Part shown: positions 26,402 to 35,599 of the stretch, one piece after another
Position numbering within the stretch: position 1 is the first letter of the stretch
Layout of the letters: each line of letters begins with the position of its first letter
NCBI RefSeq assembly: GCF_006385555.1
Contig: NZ_CP041036.1
Span: forward strand, 1,488,001-1,552,000
Reading direction: 5' to 3'
From: Shewanella polaris
GTDB lineage: Bacteria; Pseudomonadota; Gammaproteobacteria; Enterobacterales; Shewanellaceae
DNA: 64,000 bases
Made by a program: the position numbers and the translations under genes
Notes under the pieces: generated by a model
The model's input: the letters and a program-made list of their open reading frames with translations, nothing else
Database searches by the model: none
Told to the model about the DNA's origin: nothing

Positions 26402-28042
26402 CTATAACGCTAACAGCTGTGGTAAATATTCGTTGTCTAAAGCTGCAATGCTGGCTTGTTCCGTTAGTACATCTTGCAAAATTTGATGACTGGTTAACGG
26501 GTTGGCCAGTACGACTCTGAATACTGTGGTTGGTTGACGAGAGTATTTTACAGGCTTAATGCGTGTGCGTGACACGAATGATTTGCCTTGTTCGCGTTGA
26601 TGCTTTTGAATGAATTGTGTCAGTCCGTCTAATAACTCGTTAATTTTAAACACCAATTCTGTGTTGTTGTTCGATATTGCCGTCGTCAGTATTGCTTGTA
26701 CCGATGCGGGTACATAGCGATACGTCAGCAGGCATAACTCTGGGGCGGTGACTAACTCGAAATCAGCATGCTGGTTGATGATTGAGGCAAAATAACGGGC
26801 TTTTTCTAAGCTGTTATTAATGAGGATTTCATAACCATCACGGCCAATAATTTGAAGGCAAGCATTTACTAGCATTGCCATCCCTGGGCGTGAGCCTTCA
26901 AGAGTATGACTGCCTAGGTCTTTTGAACCCACACGTAAGATATATTCTGCATGATGGACAATGGCGTTTGCCAGTTCTGGGTCTTTAAATAGCACCATAC
27001 CAGCGCCCATCGGGACATACATTTGCTTATGGGCGTCGATAGTGACTGAATCGGCTAACTCGATACCTTTTAGTAAGTGGCTATATTTTTTGGATAATAA
27101 ACTTGCGCCGCCCCATGCTGCATCTACATGGAAATGGCAATTTAACTCATTGGCTAATGCAGCTAATTCATTTAAGGGATCTATATTACCTGTTTCAGTT
27201 GTGCCTGCGATACCAACAATGGCCATGACTTTAATATTTTGTTGTACCAGCTTTTTTGCTGCATCACGCATGGCGGCTACATCGACTTTATGATGTTCGT
27301 CGGTTGGGATGCTAATGATGTTATCTCGGCCAATACCTAACAAGTCTGCCGTTTTACCCAAAGAGTAATGACCACGATCAGACACTAGAATGGCAAGGTC
27401 ATCATAGCCATAAAAGCGTAATGCTTTAATCATTCCTTCACGGGTTACACCTTTAAACTCACCGTGTGGTTGTAACAATCGGTTTCGAGCGATCCACAGT
27501 GCGGTGATATTAGCAACGGTGCCGCCAGAGCAAAATGCCCCGAGGGAATGGTCGGCGCTGTGCATCCATTGATGATAGAAATCATCAGATTGCTGATACA
27601 CCAAATGGTGCATCATGCCTAATACCTGGCGCTCTAATGGGGTAAAGGCTTTTGATGTTTCAATTTTGACTAAATTTTGATTTAGTCCCACCATCATTTT
27701 TGACAGTGGTAATACAAAATAAGGCAAGGCCGAGGTCATGTGTCCAATAAAGCTGGGTGCCGAAGTATGGACTGAATGGGCGACTAAGTTTTGCATTATT
27801 TCGTCGGCATAATCAGAGACGAATTTAGGATCTGTCGGGATCTGATATGCGCTAAAGTCGGTTTCTATTTCTGACAGTGGTTTTTCCAATGCGGCGATGC
27901 TGTTGCCTAAAAACCCTGCGAGGTCTTGAGACAGTTTTTGCTCAATAATGCTCAACGTTGAAGTTGAATCTTCAGGGGCGGTAAAAATTCGCAGTAAACT
28001 GTCTTCTGAAGCGTGTGCTTGACGGGTGATTTTGGAGGTCAT
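26402..28042 (-). CDS. panP: PLP-dependent aspartate 1-decarboxylase PanP
   Basis: 546 residues. The fold is a group II PLP decarboxylase. The PLP-binding Lys is in DAHKQMYVPMGAGM (about 336), and the HVDAAWGGASLL segment (about 305) carries the cofactor Asp. PanP makes beta-alanine from aspartate for pantothenate synthesis in Vibrio and Shewanella, which lack pyruvoyl PanD. The long family resemblance fits PanP better than glutamate decarboxylase. The start is ATG 28042 with GGAGGT upstream within 10 bases of the frame. The leader contains repeated and inverted elements (28058-28123). Confidence 0.88.
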   Translation of the reverse strand: MTSKITRQAHASEDSLLRIFTAPEDSTSTLSIIEQKLSQDLAGFLGNSIAALEKPLSEIETDFSAYQIPTDPKFVSDYADEIMQNLVAHSVHTSAPSFIGHMTSALPYFVLPLSKMMVGLNQNLVKIETSKAFTPLERQVLGMMHHLVYQQSDDFYHQWMHSADHSLGAFCSGGTVANITALWIARNRLLQPHGEFKGVTREGMIKALRFYGYDDLAILVSDRGHYSLGKTADLLGIGRDNIISIPTDEHHKVDVAAMRDAAKKLVQQNIKVMAIVGIAGTTETGNIDPLNELAALANELNCHFHVDAAWGGASLLSKKYSHLLKGIELADSVTIDAHKQMYVPMGAGMVLFKDPELANAIVHHAEYILRVGSKDLGSHTLEGSRPGMAMLVNACLQIIGRDGYEILINNSLEKARYFASIINQHADFELVTAPELCLLTYRYVPASVQAILTTAISNNNTELVFKINELLDGLTQFIQKHQREQGKSFVSRTRIKPVKYSRQPTTVFRVVLANPLTSHQILQDVLTEQASIAALDNEYLPQLLAL

Positions 28043-28057
28043 TTTGCTTGCCGTAAT

Positions 28058-28123
28058 GATGAAGACTTCATCCTGTTAGCCTTAAGTGATGCTTTACGAT
28101 GAAGACTGCACCTTCAGGATGAA
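28058..28123 (-). repeat. Repeats in the panP leader
   Basis: GATGAAGACT occurs at 28058 and 28098. TTCATCCTG (28067-28075) is the exact complement of CAGGATGAA (28115-28123), so the leader can fold. No known riboswitch is recognised. Confidence 0.5.
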
Positions 28124-28230
28124 ATAAGGGAGCTAACTTTACTGTATGGCTGGTTTTGCTTCAAGTATTTATCTCGTTATTACTGATGATTGGATTAGGA
28201 TATGCGAAAAATGAGTGATGTCGATAGGAT

Positions 28231-28270
28231 TTATCCAGCACAAATATATAAGTGTATTTGTGCTGGATAA
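28231..28270 (-). terminator. Long hairpin after glycerate kinase gene
   Basis: Perfect 16-bp arms (TTATCCAGCACAAATA and its complement) with an 8-base loop, starting 3 bases past the stop. It lacks a clear T-run, so it is either a weak terminator or an mRNA 3'-end stabiliser. Confidence 0.6.
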
Positions 28271-28272
28271 CA

Positions 28273-29442
28273 TTACTTTTTAACCAATGAAAGAGACATA
28301 ATTGCCGCAATATTTCGTGCAGTATTGGTTAAATTAATTTGGGCTTCAGACAATATTTGTTCTAATGGTTGTAAACTTGGAATAATGGGGAAAATTGCGT
28401 TCATGCCTTCGACTAAAATAGCATCTGCATTTTGGCCAAGACATCCAGAAATGCCAATAACGGGAATGTTTTGCAGCTTAGCCACGTTAAGTACTCCCAT
28501 AGGGGTTTTACCAAATACCGTTTGGCCATCAATACGACCTTCGCCAGTGATCACTAAATCAGCATCGCGACAATACTCCGCCAGTTTAACGCTTTTGGTG
28601 ACAATATCGACACCAGGCTTTAAGGACGCATTTAATATCGCCATCACGCCAAACCCCATGCCTCCAGCAGCCCCTGCTCCAGGATGTAATCGGCAATAAG
28701 TATTCATTGATTGGCCAAGTTGCTGGTTAATGGTGTGGGCAAAATATTCTAAAGCTTGGTCGAGTTGTTCTATCATCTCAGTTGTGGCCCCTTTTTGTGG
28801 GCCAAAAATAGCACTGGCACCTCTTGGTCCACATAATGGATTATCGACATCGCATGCCACTTCAACGACACAATCTTTAATTGCGGGATGAAGCGATTGA
28901 ATATCTATTTGATGCAAGGTGTTGAGGGCAGCGCCCCCAAAAGGCAGCGGTGCATCAGCAATATCGCTAAGTTTTACGCCTAATGCTTGCATCATTCCTG
29001 CGCCTGCATCATTAGTCGCACTGCCTCCTAAGCCTAAAATGATATGTCTAATGCCTCTATTCAATGCATCAACAATTAACTCACCAGTACCAAAACTGGT
29101 GGTTAATAACGGATTCCGGTGGGTTAACGGCACATGGTGTAAGCCCGATGCCGCGGCCATTTCTATGACCGCAGTTTGGTTTCCAGCTTCATCAAGTTGC
29201 CCTAACACACCATAAAATGCATCCACAGGTAATCCTAAAGGACCTGTGACCGTGAGGTTGATAATCTCTCCTTGGGTGGCATCAACCATGGCTTGTACTG
29301 TTCCTTCGCCGCCATCGGCCATCGGCACTTTGCAATATTCTGCATCAGGAAAGATAACCTTAAACCCTTGTTCGATGGCATTGGCCACTTCGAGCGCGCT
29401 TAAGCTTTCTTTAAATGAATCTGGTGCAATAACAATCTTCAT
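28273..29442 (-). CDS. glxK: Glycerate kinase
   Basis: 389 residues, standard length for the GlxK/GarK family that phosphorylates D-glycerate, usually to 2-phosphoglycerate. It has MKIVIAPDSFKESLSA at the N-terminus, GGLGGSATNDAGAGM-like Gly-rich core (LGLGGSATNDAGAG, about 135) and DLVITGEGRIDGQT (about 295). It lies 21 bp after the GntP-type permease gene and is co-directional, so uptake and phosphorylation of glycerate are probably co-expressed under CdaR. glxK versus garK naming cannot be settled here. Confidence 0.93.
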   Translation of the reverse strand: MKIVIAPDSFKESLSALEVANAIEQGFKVIFPDAEYCKVPMADGGEGTVQAMVDATQGEIINLTVTGPLGLPVDAFYGVLGQLDEAGNQTAVIEMAAASGLHHVPLTHRNPLLTTSFGTGELIVDALNRGIRHIILGLGGSATNDAGAGMMQALGVKLSDIADAPLPFGGAALNTLHQIDIQSLHPAIKDCVVEVACDVDNPLCGPRGASAIFGPQKGATTEMIEQLDQALEYFAHTINQQLGQSMNTYCRLHPGAGAAGGMGFGVMAILNASLKPGVDIVTKSVKLAEYCRDADLVITGEGRIDGQTVFGKTPMGVLNVAKLQNIPVIGISGCLGQNADAILVEGMNAIFPIIPSLQPLEQILSEAQINLTNTARNIAAIMSLSLVKK

Positions 29443-29463
29443 AATAAGGCTCTGATTAATAAT

Positions 29464-30822
29464 TTACAGTAAAAATAAGCTCAATAGATAAACGGTAATC
29501 ATCGCCGTGATACCTTGGATCAAGGTCGCCATTGTTTGGGCCCGATAAGCTTGTTTAACGCTCATGTGACTAAACTCAGTTACTACCCAGAAGAAGCTAT
29601 CATTGGCATGTGAAACTGTCATTGCTCCTGCACCAATAGCCATTACGGTTAATACTCGACCCATTTCTGAAGCTAAACCAATATCGCCTAATAATGGTGC
29701 CACTAATGCAGACGTGGCGACCAAGGCAACAGTGGATGAACCTTGGGTTGATTTCAGTGTGGCTGCAACAATAAACGGCATAAAAATACCTACACCTAAT
29801 CCTGATAAACCGTTACCAAGAAACACACCAATTTCAGTGGCTTTTAATACCGCGCCAAATGCACCACCAGCACCAGTGATTAATAAAATGGGCGCGCAGA
29901 CAACTAATCCATGGCCAATACGTTCACTAAATTCTTTAATTTTTTCGTTACTTTTTAACAAAAATAACGATAACAGTAAGCCAATCATTAAGGCATTAAC
30001 GGGTTGACCTAAAAAGACTAACATATTGAATAAGCTTTCTTCTCCAAGCGGTTTTGAAGGAAAGTTAGCCACTGAACCTAAACAAATAAAAATAATAGGG
30101 ACAAAAATAGGTGAGAATGCTTTTATTGGGCTAGGTAACTCGCCATAAACTTTTTTTAGTTCATCAAAATCTTGCTGAGACAGCTTAAGTTCCTCTGCGC
30201 CTTCTCCATCTGGTTCCTCATTAGCAAAACGGTTGGCCCATAACATACCAGCAAAAGCGGCAATCGCTGCTACAAACACACCTACAGCTATTACTAGTCC
30301 TAGTTGCGACTCAAGCCCTAGATTCCCTGCCGCTGCGATAGGACCTGGAGTAGGAGGCACAAAAGTATGAGTAGCGTATAACCCTGTTGCTAGTGCGACA
30401 CTCATGGAAACTTGTGACACCTTCATACGGTTAGCCATCGATTGTTTTAATGAATTTAAGATAACAAAACCTGAATCACAGAAAACAGGTATCGACACCA
30501 AATATCCAATCATTGACATGGTTAGGGTTGGAAAACGCTGGCCAAACAGTTTAATGACCACATCGGCCATGGTAATTGCCGCGCCGCTTTTTTCGAGAAT
30601 AGTACCGATAATCGTACCTAATACAATGACTAAACCGATATAACCTAAAATCCCACCGAAACCACCAGTGATAATTTTGGCAATGTCATTGGTGGGTAAG
30701 CCATAGGCAAATGCGGTGATAAATGACGCTAGAATAAGGGTTAAAAAAGGATGTAGTTTAAATTTGGAGGTGGCGATGACAATGAATGCTATCACGCCGA
30801 GTAAGATCAAGATTAGTCCCAT
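29464..30822 (-). CDS. GntP-family permease (probable glycerate/gluconate importer)
   Basis: 452 residues, nearly all hydrophobic, about 12 membrane segments. It has GntP features such as FKLHPFLTLILASFITAFAY near the start, a Pro-rich THTFVPPTPGPIAAA (about 152) and VSHANDSFFWVV (about 408). GntP proteins are proton symporters of gluconate and related acids. Pairing with glycerate kinase and a CdaR regulator points to glycerate; that is inference. An inverted repeat of CdaR type lies about 115-130 bp upstream. Confidence 0.9.
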   Translation of the reverse strand: MGLILILLGVIAFIVIATSKFKLHPFLTLILASFITAFAYGLPTNDIAKIITGGFGGILGYIGLVIVLGTIIGTILEKSGAAITMADVVIKLFGQRFPTLTMSMIGYLVSIPVFCDSGFVILNSLKQSMANRMKVSQVSMSVALATGLYATHTFVPPTPGPIAAAGNLGLESQLGLVIAVGVFVAAIAAFAGMLWANRFANEEPDGEGAEELKLSQQDFDELKKVYGELPSPIKAFSPIFVPIIFICLGSVANFPSKPLGEESLFNMLVFLGQPVNALMIGLLLSLFLLKSNEKIKEFSERIGHGLVVCAPILLITGAGGAFGAVLKATEIGVFLGNGLSGLGVGIFMPFIVAATLKSTQGSSTVALVATSALVAPLLGDIGLASEMGRVLTVMAIGAGAMTVSHANDSFFWVVTEFSHMSVKQAYRAQTMATLIQGITAMITVYLLSLFLL

Positions 30823-30935
30823 AGAGTACTCGTTATTTATTTTTGTATGAGTGGTTTAGTATTCATCATAGTAAACCATTAATAATAAATTACTTTGTTC
30901 ATCGGAACTGATAAATATACAATTCGTGACTATTT

Positions 30936-30951
30936 TTGTGCCATTGCACAA
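30936..30951 (-). promoter_or_regulatory. Inverted repeat, probable CdaR operator
   Basis: TTGTGC-N4-GCACAA, perfect 6-bp arms, immediately after the cdaR stop and upstream of the permease gene. Placement suggests it controls the permease-kinase operon. Confidence 0.55.
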
Positions 30952-32109
30952 TTAGGCGTTAGGTTGATGTATTAGCTGACCTAAATAGAGACTCAGTAAG
31001 CCATTAAAACTGTGTAAATCGATATTGGTGATGGTTTGAATCTTATCTAATCGGTAACGTAATGTGTTTCGATGTATAAACAAGCTGTTAGCACAGGTTT
31101 GTATGTCTCCCATATGTTCAAGATAAGCGGCAAGGGTTTTTTGCAGTTGTAGATTTTTGTCCACTTCAATCAGTTTCATATAAGGCCCGGCAAGGGCATT
31201 ACCTCGCCAGTGGTGACGTAAGCCTGATAAAAGCACTTGCAAGCTGTAATCTTGATATAAATATTTGCTTTTTGTTGGGTGTAATTTTTTGCCAATATCC
31301 ATGGTTTCTTTGGCGGTGCGGTAAGAGTAACTGATACCTAAATCACCGCTAAAATAATGGCCTAACGATATATGTAGGCTAAGTTGCATGTTTGCGGGTA
31401 AGCGTTTGAGTAATTGGTTGATGCGTTGATTTTCGAGTTCTGAGTCAAATTGTTTACCGTCTAAAAACGCAGGTTTTAAAATCACTAATTGTGTTAGTGA
31501 AGTCATGGCGATTAAATTATCGCGTACAGGGTTTTGTAATAAATACAGGACTTGTTTTAATGCTTGATTATCTTGTTGATATAGTGGGTTATTACTATCT
31601 AATTCGATAATTGCAGCGACTCTTGGTACGCTTAAATCAATACCTAATTGCAATGCCCATTGCTTTAATGAAACTAAGTCTTGTTCGTTGGCATGAATGA
31701 GTTGTGAAATAAACTCTTCTTTTTGACGATTTTGCCATTGTAATTGTTCTTGTAAATTGGCTTGCTCGACAATCATTTCTGCGGTCATTCTAAGTAATTC
31801 ACCATAGTGACTTAACGTATCGGGTTCGCCTGTGATGCCAATCACACCGACAACTTGACCTTGATAATGCAATGGTAAATTAAGCCCAGGTTTTACCCCT
31901 TGTAGATTTGAAGCGATAGTTTGACTTATCTCAACGTTACGGTTTTGGCTAATAGCCAATAATGCGCCTTCATGTATAGTGCCAATTCGTTCAACATCAC
32001 CTGATCCCAATATAACTGCTTGAGCATTCATCACATTGATATTATGGCCAATAATTTTCATGGTTCGGTCAACAATCTTAGCGGCAATTAGTGTGTCAAT
32101 CTGAAACAT
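30952..32109 (-). CDS. cdaR: CdaR-family sugar-diacid regulator
   Basis: 385 residues. The N-terminal sugar-diacid-recognition domain covers about 1-135 (IAAKIVDRTMKIIGHNINVMN, LPLHYQGQVVGVIGITG). The C-terminal PucR-type HTH is at about 325-375 (CANSLFIHRNTLRYRLDKIQ). In E. coli CdaR activates glucarate, galactarate and glycerate genes. Start is ATG 32109. It is upstream of and co-directional with the permease and kinase, so it likely regulates them. Confidence 0.92.
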   Translation of the reverse strand: MFQIDTLIAAKIVDRTMKIIGHNINVMNAQAVILGSGDVERIGTIHEGALLAISQNRNVEISQTIASNLQGVKPGLNLPLHYQGQVVGVIGITGEPDTLSHYGELLRMTAEMIVEQANLQEQLQWQNRQKEEFISQLIHANEQDLVSLKQWALQLGIDLSVPRVAAIIELDSNNPLYQQDNQALKQVLYLLQNPVRDNLIAMTSLTQLVILKPAFLDGKQFDSELENQRINQLLKRLPANMQLSLHISLGHYFSGDLGISYSYRTAKETMDIGKKLHPTKSKYLYQDYSLQVLLSGLRHHWRGNALAGPYMKLIEVDKNLQLQKTLAAYLEHMGDIQTCANSLFIHRNTLRYRLDKIQTITNIDLHSFNGLLSLYLGQLIHQPNA

Positions 32110-32343
32110 GAATTCCTCTGAGCGGTAAATAATGGTATGTGATAATACATGATGTAGATTACGCAGTTGAATGCCGTTGACGTATAAAGAGTTTGATATT
32201 TGAATATTTATACGTCAGGTTATGGCCTTAGTGCTCTTCAGTATAAGACCATAAGGTTAATTGAGATATTAATGCCATGCTAACACCGTTTGTTAAGGTA
32301 TTTTTATATATTCAACTTTTGGTACTTATTAAAAGAAGCGCTA

Positions 32344-32373
32344 TAAAAACGCCAACCTAGATCAGGTTGGCGT
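32344..32373 (-). terminator. Terminator of the mtr operon
   Basis: Perfect 10-bp stem ACGCCAACCT / AGGTTGGCGT with a 5-base loop, followed on the minus strand by TTTTTAT. Located about 45 bp past the mtrB-like stop. Confidence 0.9.
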
Positions 32374-32416
32374 AATGTTACAGGTGCAATTACTTTTCTT
32401 ACGAAAAATATGTCAT

Positions 32417-34504
32417 TTACAATGTATATTGAACATTGAGCATGATCATATGTGCCGTGTAGTCATGTTGTAAATTACCTAAACTCATTACGTTCCAAAT
32501 GGTATCGACTTCAAGATCATTAGCATCATCGTTATCAAGATATTTTTCCATTTTGTAGTCAATGCGGAAGGCCATTTTTTCAGTGGCTTGATATTGAGCG
32601 TACACATTCACGTTATGCACTTTGGCAAAATAGTCACCGTAATTACCGGTAATACCTTGTCTAACTTGGGTCGTGCTGTCTGAGTCTGAGTAGGTGTAAT
32701 CTAATCCTAGTCGTAAACGACTATCCATTAAATTATTGTAGCTTAAACCTGCTCCGACAACATCGACAGTGTCTTCAATATTGGCTTGCCAATTGGCTAT
32801 ACTGAAGTTGGTACTGCCAGATTGTTCCGATTTAATCACTTGATGGTTATAAAATGTATTGATATTGATATCGCTATTAACCATGTAGTTAAGATTAATA
32901 TCGTAATTGGTATCTTTTGACTCGGTTAGGCCGATGTTAGTATCGGTATAATCATCAAGGGCATAACGAACACCAAAATCGACAGTTAAGTTATCAATTG
33001 GAGTGTGATTAAACCGCGCTTCAACTTGAGTGCGATCACGATCGGCCAAGTAGTATCTACGTAACAGTGAGTTTTGTTCAGACGATGATGACTCCGATGC
33101 TTGATACTCAGAACCATCTCTTTGACTAAAGCTACCTTTAAGCCACATGTCCCACATGTCAAAATTATTTAGGCGTATACGCGCCCAAAGATCATTCTCA
33201 TCGGTTTTTTCACGGTCTTGATAGCTGCGTTCATTTCTTTCGAAATCGTAACCAGCATCAAGCTTAATATCATGGCTAATACGATAGTCAGTTGATAATT
33301 TAGCACGATGCGTGGTGAGATCGTATGGCGTGTTGTAAGCCAATTCACCGGTTACATCATTAATGCTAATTTGAGTCCACTGCTCTATATTGGTGTTGTT
33401 TTCTCTATCGTTATAATCGTAGCTACCAGTAAGACGCCATCCTCGGCTCAGTTTATTCACTACTTTTAATGTCATGCCAGTGATGTCAACTTTGGCATCA
33501 ATACTCTCAGCGGGTAACGAGTAGCCATAACCTATATCCGTTAATTGCTGATCTTGAGTCATTTGACCAATGAGCAAGCGACCACTGAAGCTGGTGATAG
33601 AATCATTATATTGGCCCATTAACGAAATGGTATGTGATTCATTATCTGGATCAAGTGCAATGTAGCCGTGATCTTGAGCACCAAAAGTAGGATTGAACGC
33701 ATTGTCAAAACCAAGCTCTTGGTTGTTGTTATTAAATACCGAACCGGTGTAATTTAAGCTGGTAAACCAATTCTTACCACCCAGTTTTATTCCCGCGTTT
33801 AAAACGTCAGTAGTGTAATCAACGGGCTCTGCGAGCATGATTGATTGATTGAAGAAGCTACCTGAAGCAATTTTGTTTCCGGTTTTCTCTTCTCGCTGAA
33901 AGTTAACGTAGGTAGTGAACAGTGATTCAGTTTGATATTCAAAACCTAATCCCGCCCGTTCACGTTTTAGCGACAGTTCAAAAGGCGTTAAACTGCTCGA
34001 TAGCATTGGCATATCTGGAGTAGAACCTGCAGTGACCCAATTACTGGCTAGCGTAAGATCATCGCTGCCGATATTTTGATAAGGGCTTAAGGCATTGTTA
34101 CTTTTATAAGTCTCAATAGCGCGATAGTTCAAATTGAGTTGATAGGTTCCGGGCTTACCGACTTCAACGTCCATACGGCCATTGTCCATGCCCATGTTGT
34201 AGGCAGTGACCTTTGCTTGATAGCCATTCTCACCATTATATTTAATATCAGCATCAACTTTGCCAGCAGTTTGATTACTGTTATGAAAAGCGTTTGCTGA
34301 ATGTATATCGTCTTCACTGTTGTAAGCGACGCCGACACCTACAGTACCAGTGGTACCTGTATCGACTGCACACCCTTTACATTTCCATGCTGAATACTTA
34401 ACGTTTTCAGTTTTAGCGTTTGCAAGACTGTAACCATCTGCCATTAGGCCAAAGCTGGTGCTAGTCAGTAACGCTAAGGTGATAAGATTTAATTTAGTGT
34501 TCAT
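32417..34504 (-). CDS. mtrB: MtrB/PioB-family outer-membrane barrel
   Basis: 695 residues from ATG 34504, which has AAGGATAA upstream (an earlier in-frame start at 34555 lies inside the mtrA-like gene). Signal peptide about 1-22 (LMADGYS). Residues about 40-43 carry CKGC, the N-terminal CxxC seen in MtrB proteins. The remainder is alternating beta-strand sequence ending in a typical outer-membrane C-terminus (MLNVQYTL). MtrB forms the sheath through which the MtrA cytochrome passes electrons to MtrC at the surface. Last gene of a three-gene operon. Confidence 0.93.
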   Translation of the reverse strand: MNTKLNLITLALLTSTSFGLMADGYSLANAKTENVKYSAWKCKGCAVDTGTTGTVGVGVAYNSEDDIHSANAFHNSNQTAGKVDADIKYNGENGYQAKVTAYNMGMDNGRMDVEVGKPGTYQLNLNYRAIETYKSNNALSPYQNIGSDDLTLASNWVTAGSTPDMPMLSSSLTPFELSLKRERAGLGFEYQTESLFTTYVNFQREEKTGNKIASGSFFNQSIMLAEPVDYTTDVLNAGIKLGGKNWFTSLNYTGSVFNNNNQELGFDNAFNPTFGAQDHGYIALDPDNESHTISLMGQYNDSITSFSGRLLIGQMTQDQQLTDIGYGYSLPAESIDAKVDITGMTLKVVNKLSRGWRLTGSYDYNDRENNTNIEQWTQISINDVTGELAYNTPYDLTTHRAKLSTDYRISHDIKLDAGYDFERNERSYQDREKTDENDLWARIRLNNFDMWDMWLKGSFSQRDGSEYQASESSSSEQNSLLRRYYLADRDRTQVEARFNHTPIDNLTVDFGVRYALDDYTDTNIGLTESKDTNYDINLNYMVNSDININTFYNHQVIKSEQSGSTNFSIANWQANIEDTVDVVGAGLSYNNLMDSRLRLGLDYTYSDSDSTTQVRQGITGNYGDYFAKVHNVNVYAQYQATEKMAFRIDYKMEKYLDNDDANDLEVDTIWNVMSLGNLQHDYTAHMIMLNVQYTL

Positions 34505-34514
34505 ATATTTATCC

Positions 34515-35504
34515 TTAGCGTTGCAATAACTTACCAGATGGATGATTTGAACCATGTACTTGACTATGACAGTTCAAACAGCTACGACCACCAGTAAAGG
34601 CGCTACCATTTACAGTTGAGCCCATGTCAGTGTTGCCTAAATAAGCATTGCTGGTGTGCCCATCACCTGCATGACATTGTTGACATAATTGTGGTGCACG
34701 CGTTTTGAGCATGGCATCGTTAACTGAACCGTGTGGATTATGGCAATTAACACAATTTTCGGTAACAGGTGCATGCTCCCATAATTTAGGACCGCGCTTT
34801 TCTGCATGACATGAGTAACAGGTTTCATTTACAGTAGGCTGAACTAGATCTGCATCGCTCATGCTGCCGTGAGGATTATGACAGTCACTACACGTCATTT
34901 GATTCCATTTCATTGGGTGACTTGAGCGCTTATTCATGTCGGCTTTTTGCTTGGCATGACAACTCGTACACACTTCCATTTCAGTTTGCTTTGACAATAT
35001 AGGGTCGTGTTCTGCGTGTACACTATGGCAAGACGCACAAGCTACATCGCCATTGGCGTGATGACTGCTGTCCCAAGACATGCGGTTATCGTCGAGATGG
35101 CAACTCATACAGACACTATTTTGTTTGTCTGCAGAGAGTGTTGACGTTGGGCCAAATGTGATCATGGGTTCTTTACCTCCACGATTATGAGAGCCAAGTG
35201 GGCCGTGACAAGCTTCGCACTGTAATCCTGCCATTGGGCTTTTTGAAGAGTCAATTGAGCCATGTACACCTTTAAAGATGGCCATCACTTTTTCTGACTT
35301 TTTATGACACATTAAACATGAGTCAGCGCCCTTAGGAGAATATTTACCTTCGGCGAATTTCTTATCTAAAGTGGCTTCAACTTCTGTTGGTGTCATGCTG
35401 GCGTCCCACTTTGCCGCTTGCACATTATTCGACATAAATACAGACGAAGCGGTGAGGCAGAGTAGGGCGAAAAATAGTGTATTAATTTGATGTGTGGTCT
35501 TCAT
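34515..35504 (-). CDS. mtrA: MtrA/DmsE-family periplasmic decaheme cytochrome
   Basis: 329 residues from ATG 35504 with AGGAAG upstream. Signal peptide about 1-31 (VQAAKW). I count ten CxxCH heme sites (CLMCH, CEACH, CMSCH, CASCH, CTSCH, CSDCH, CYSCH, CVNCH, CQQCH, CLNCH), evenly spread, as in MtrA and DmsE. It is expected to span the MtrB barrel and carry electrons from periplasm to MtrC-type partner. It starts 95 bp after the mtrC-like gene; the mtrB-like ATG lies 10 bp past its stop. Confidence 0.95.
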   Translation of the reverse strand: MKTTHQINTLFFALLCLTASSVFMSNNVQAAKWDASMTPTEVEATLDKKFAEGKYSPKGADSCLMCHKKSEKVMAIFKGVHGSIDSSKSPMAGLQCEACHGPLGSHNRGGKEPMITFGPTSTLSADKQNSVCMSCHLDDNRMSWDSSHHANGDVACASCHSVHAEHDPILSKQTEMEVCTSCHAKQKADMNKRSSHPMKWNQMTCSDCHNPHGSMSDADLVQPTVNETCYSCHAEKRGPKLWEHAPVTENCVNCHNPHGSVNDAMLKTRAPQLCQQCHAGDGHTSNAYLGNTDMGSTVNGSAFTGGRSCLNCHSQVHGSNHPSGKLLQR

Positions 35505-35599
35505 AAGTCGACTTCCTGATTTGTCCATTTAATAGTCACTGATTAATAACGTAAGTCATAACATGAGAGAGAAGCTGGGCTCCTCTCTCAATGGACAAA

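Noticed and set aside
28919..30643. Long ORFs opposite glycerate kinase and the permease
   Set aside because: Low-complexity shadow frames with no family resemblance; the minus-strand genes are clear.
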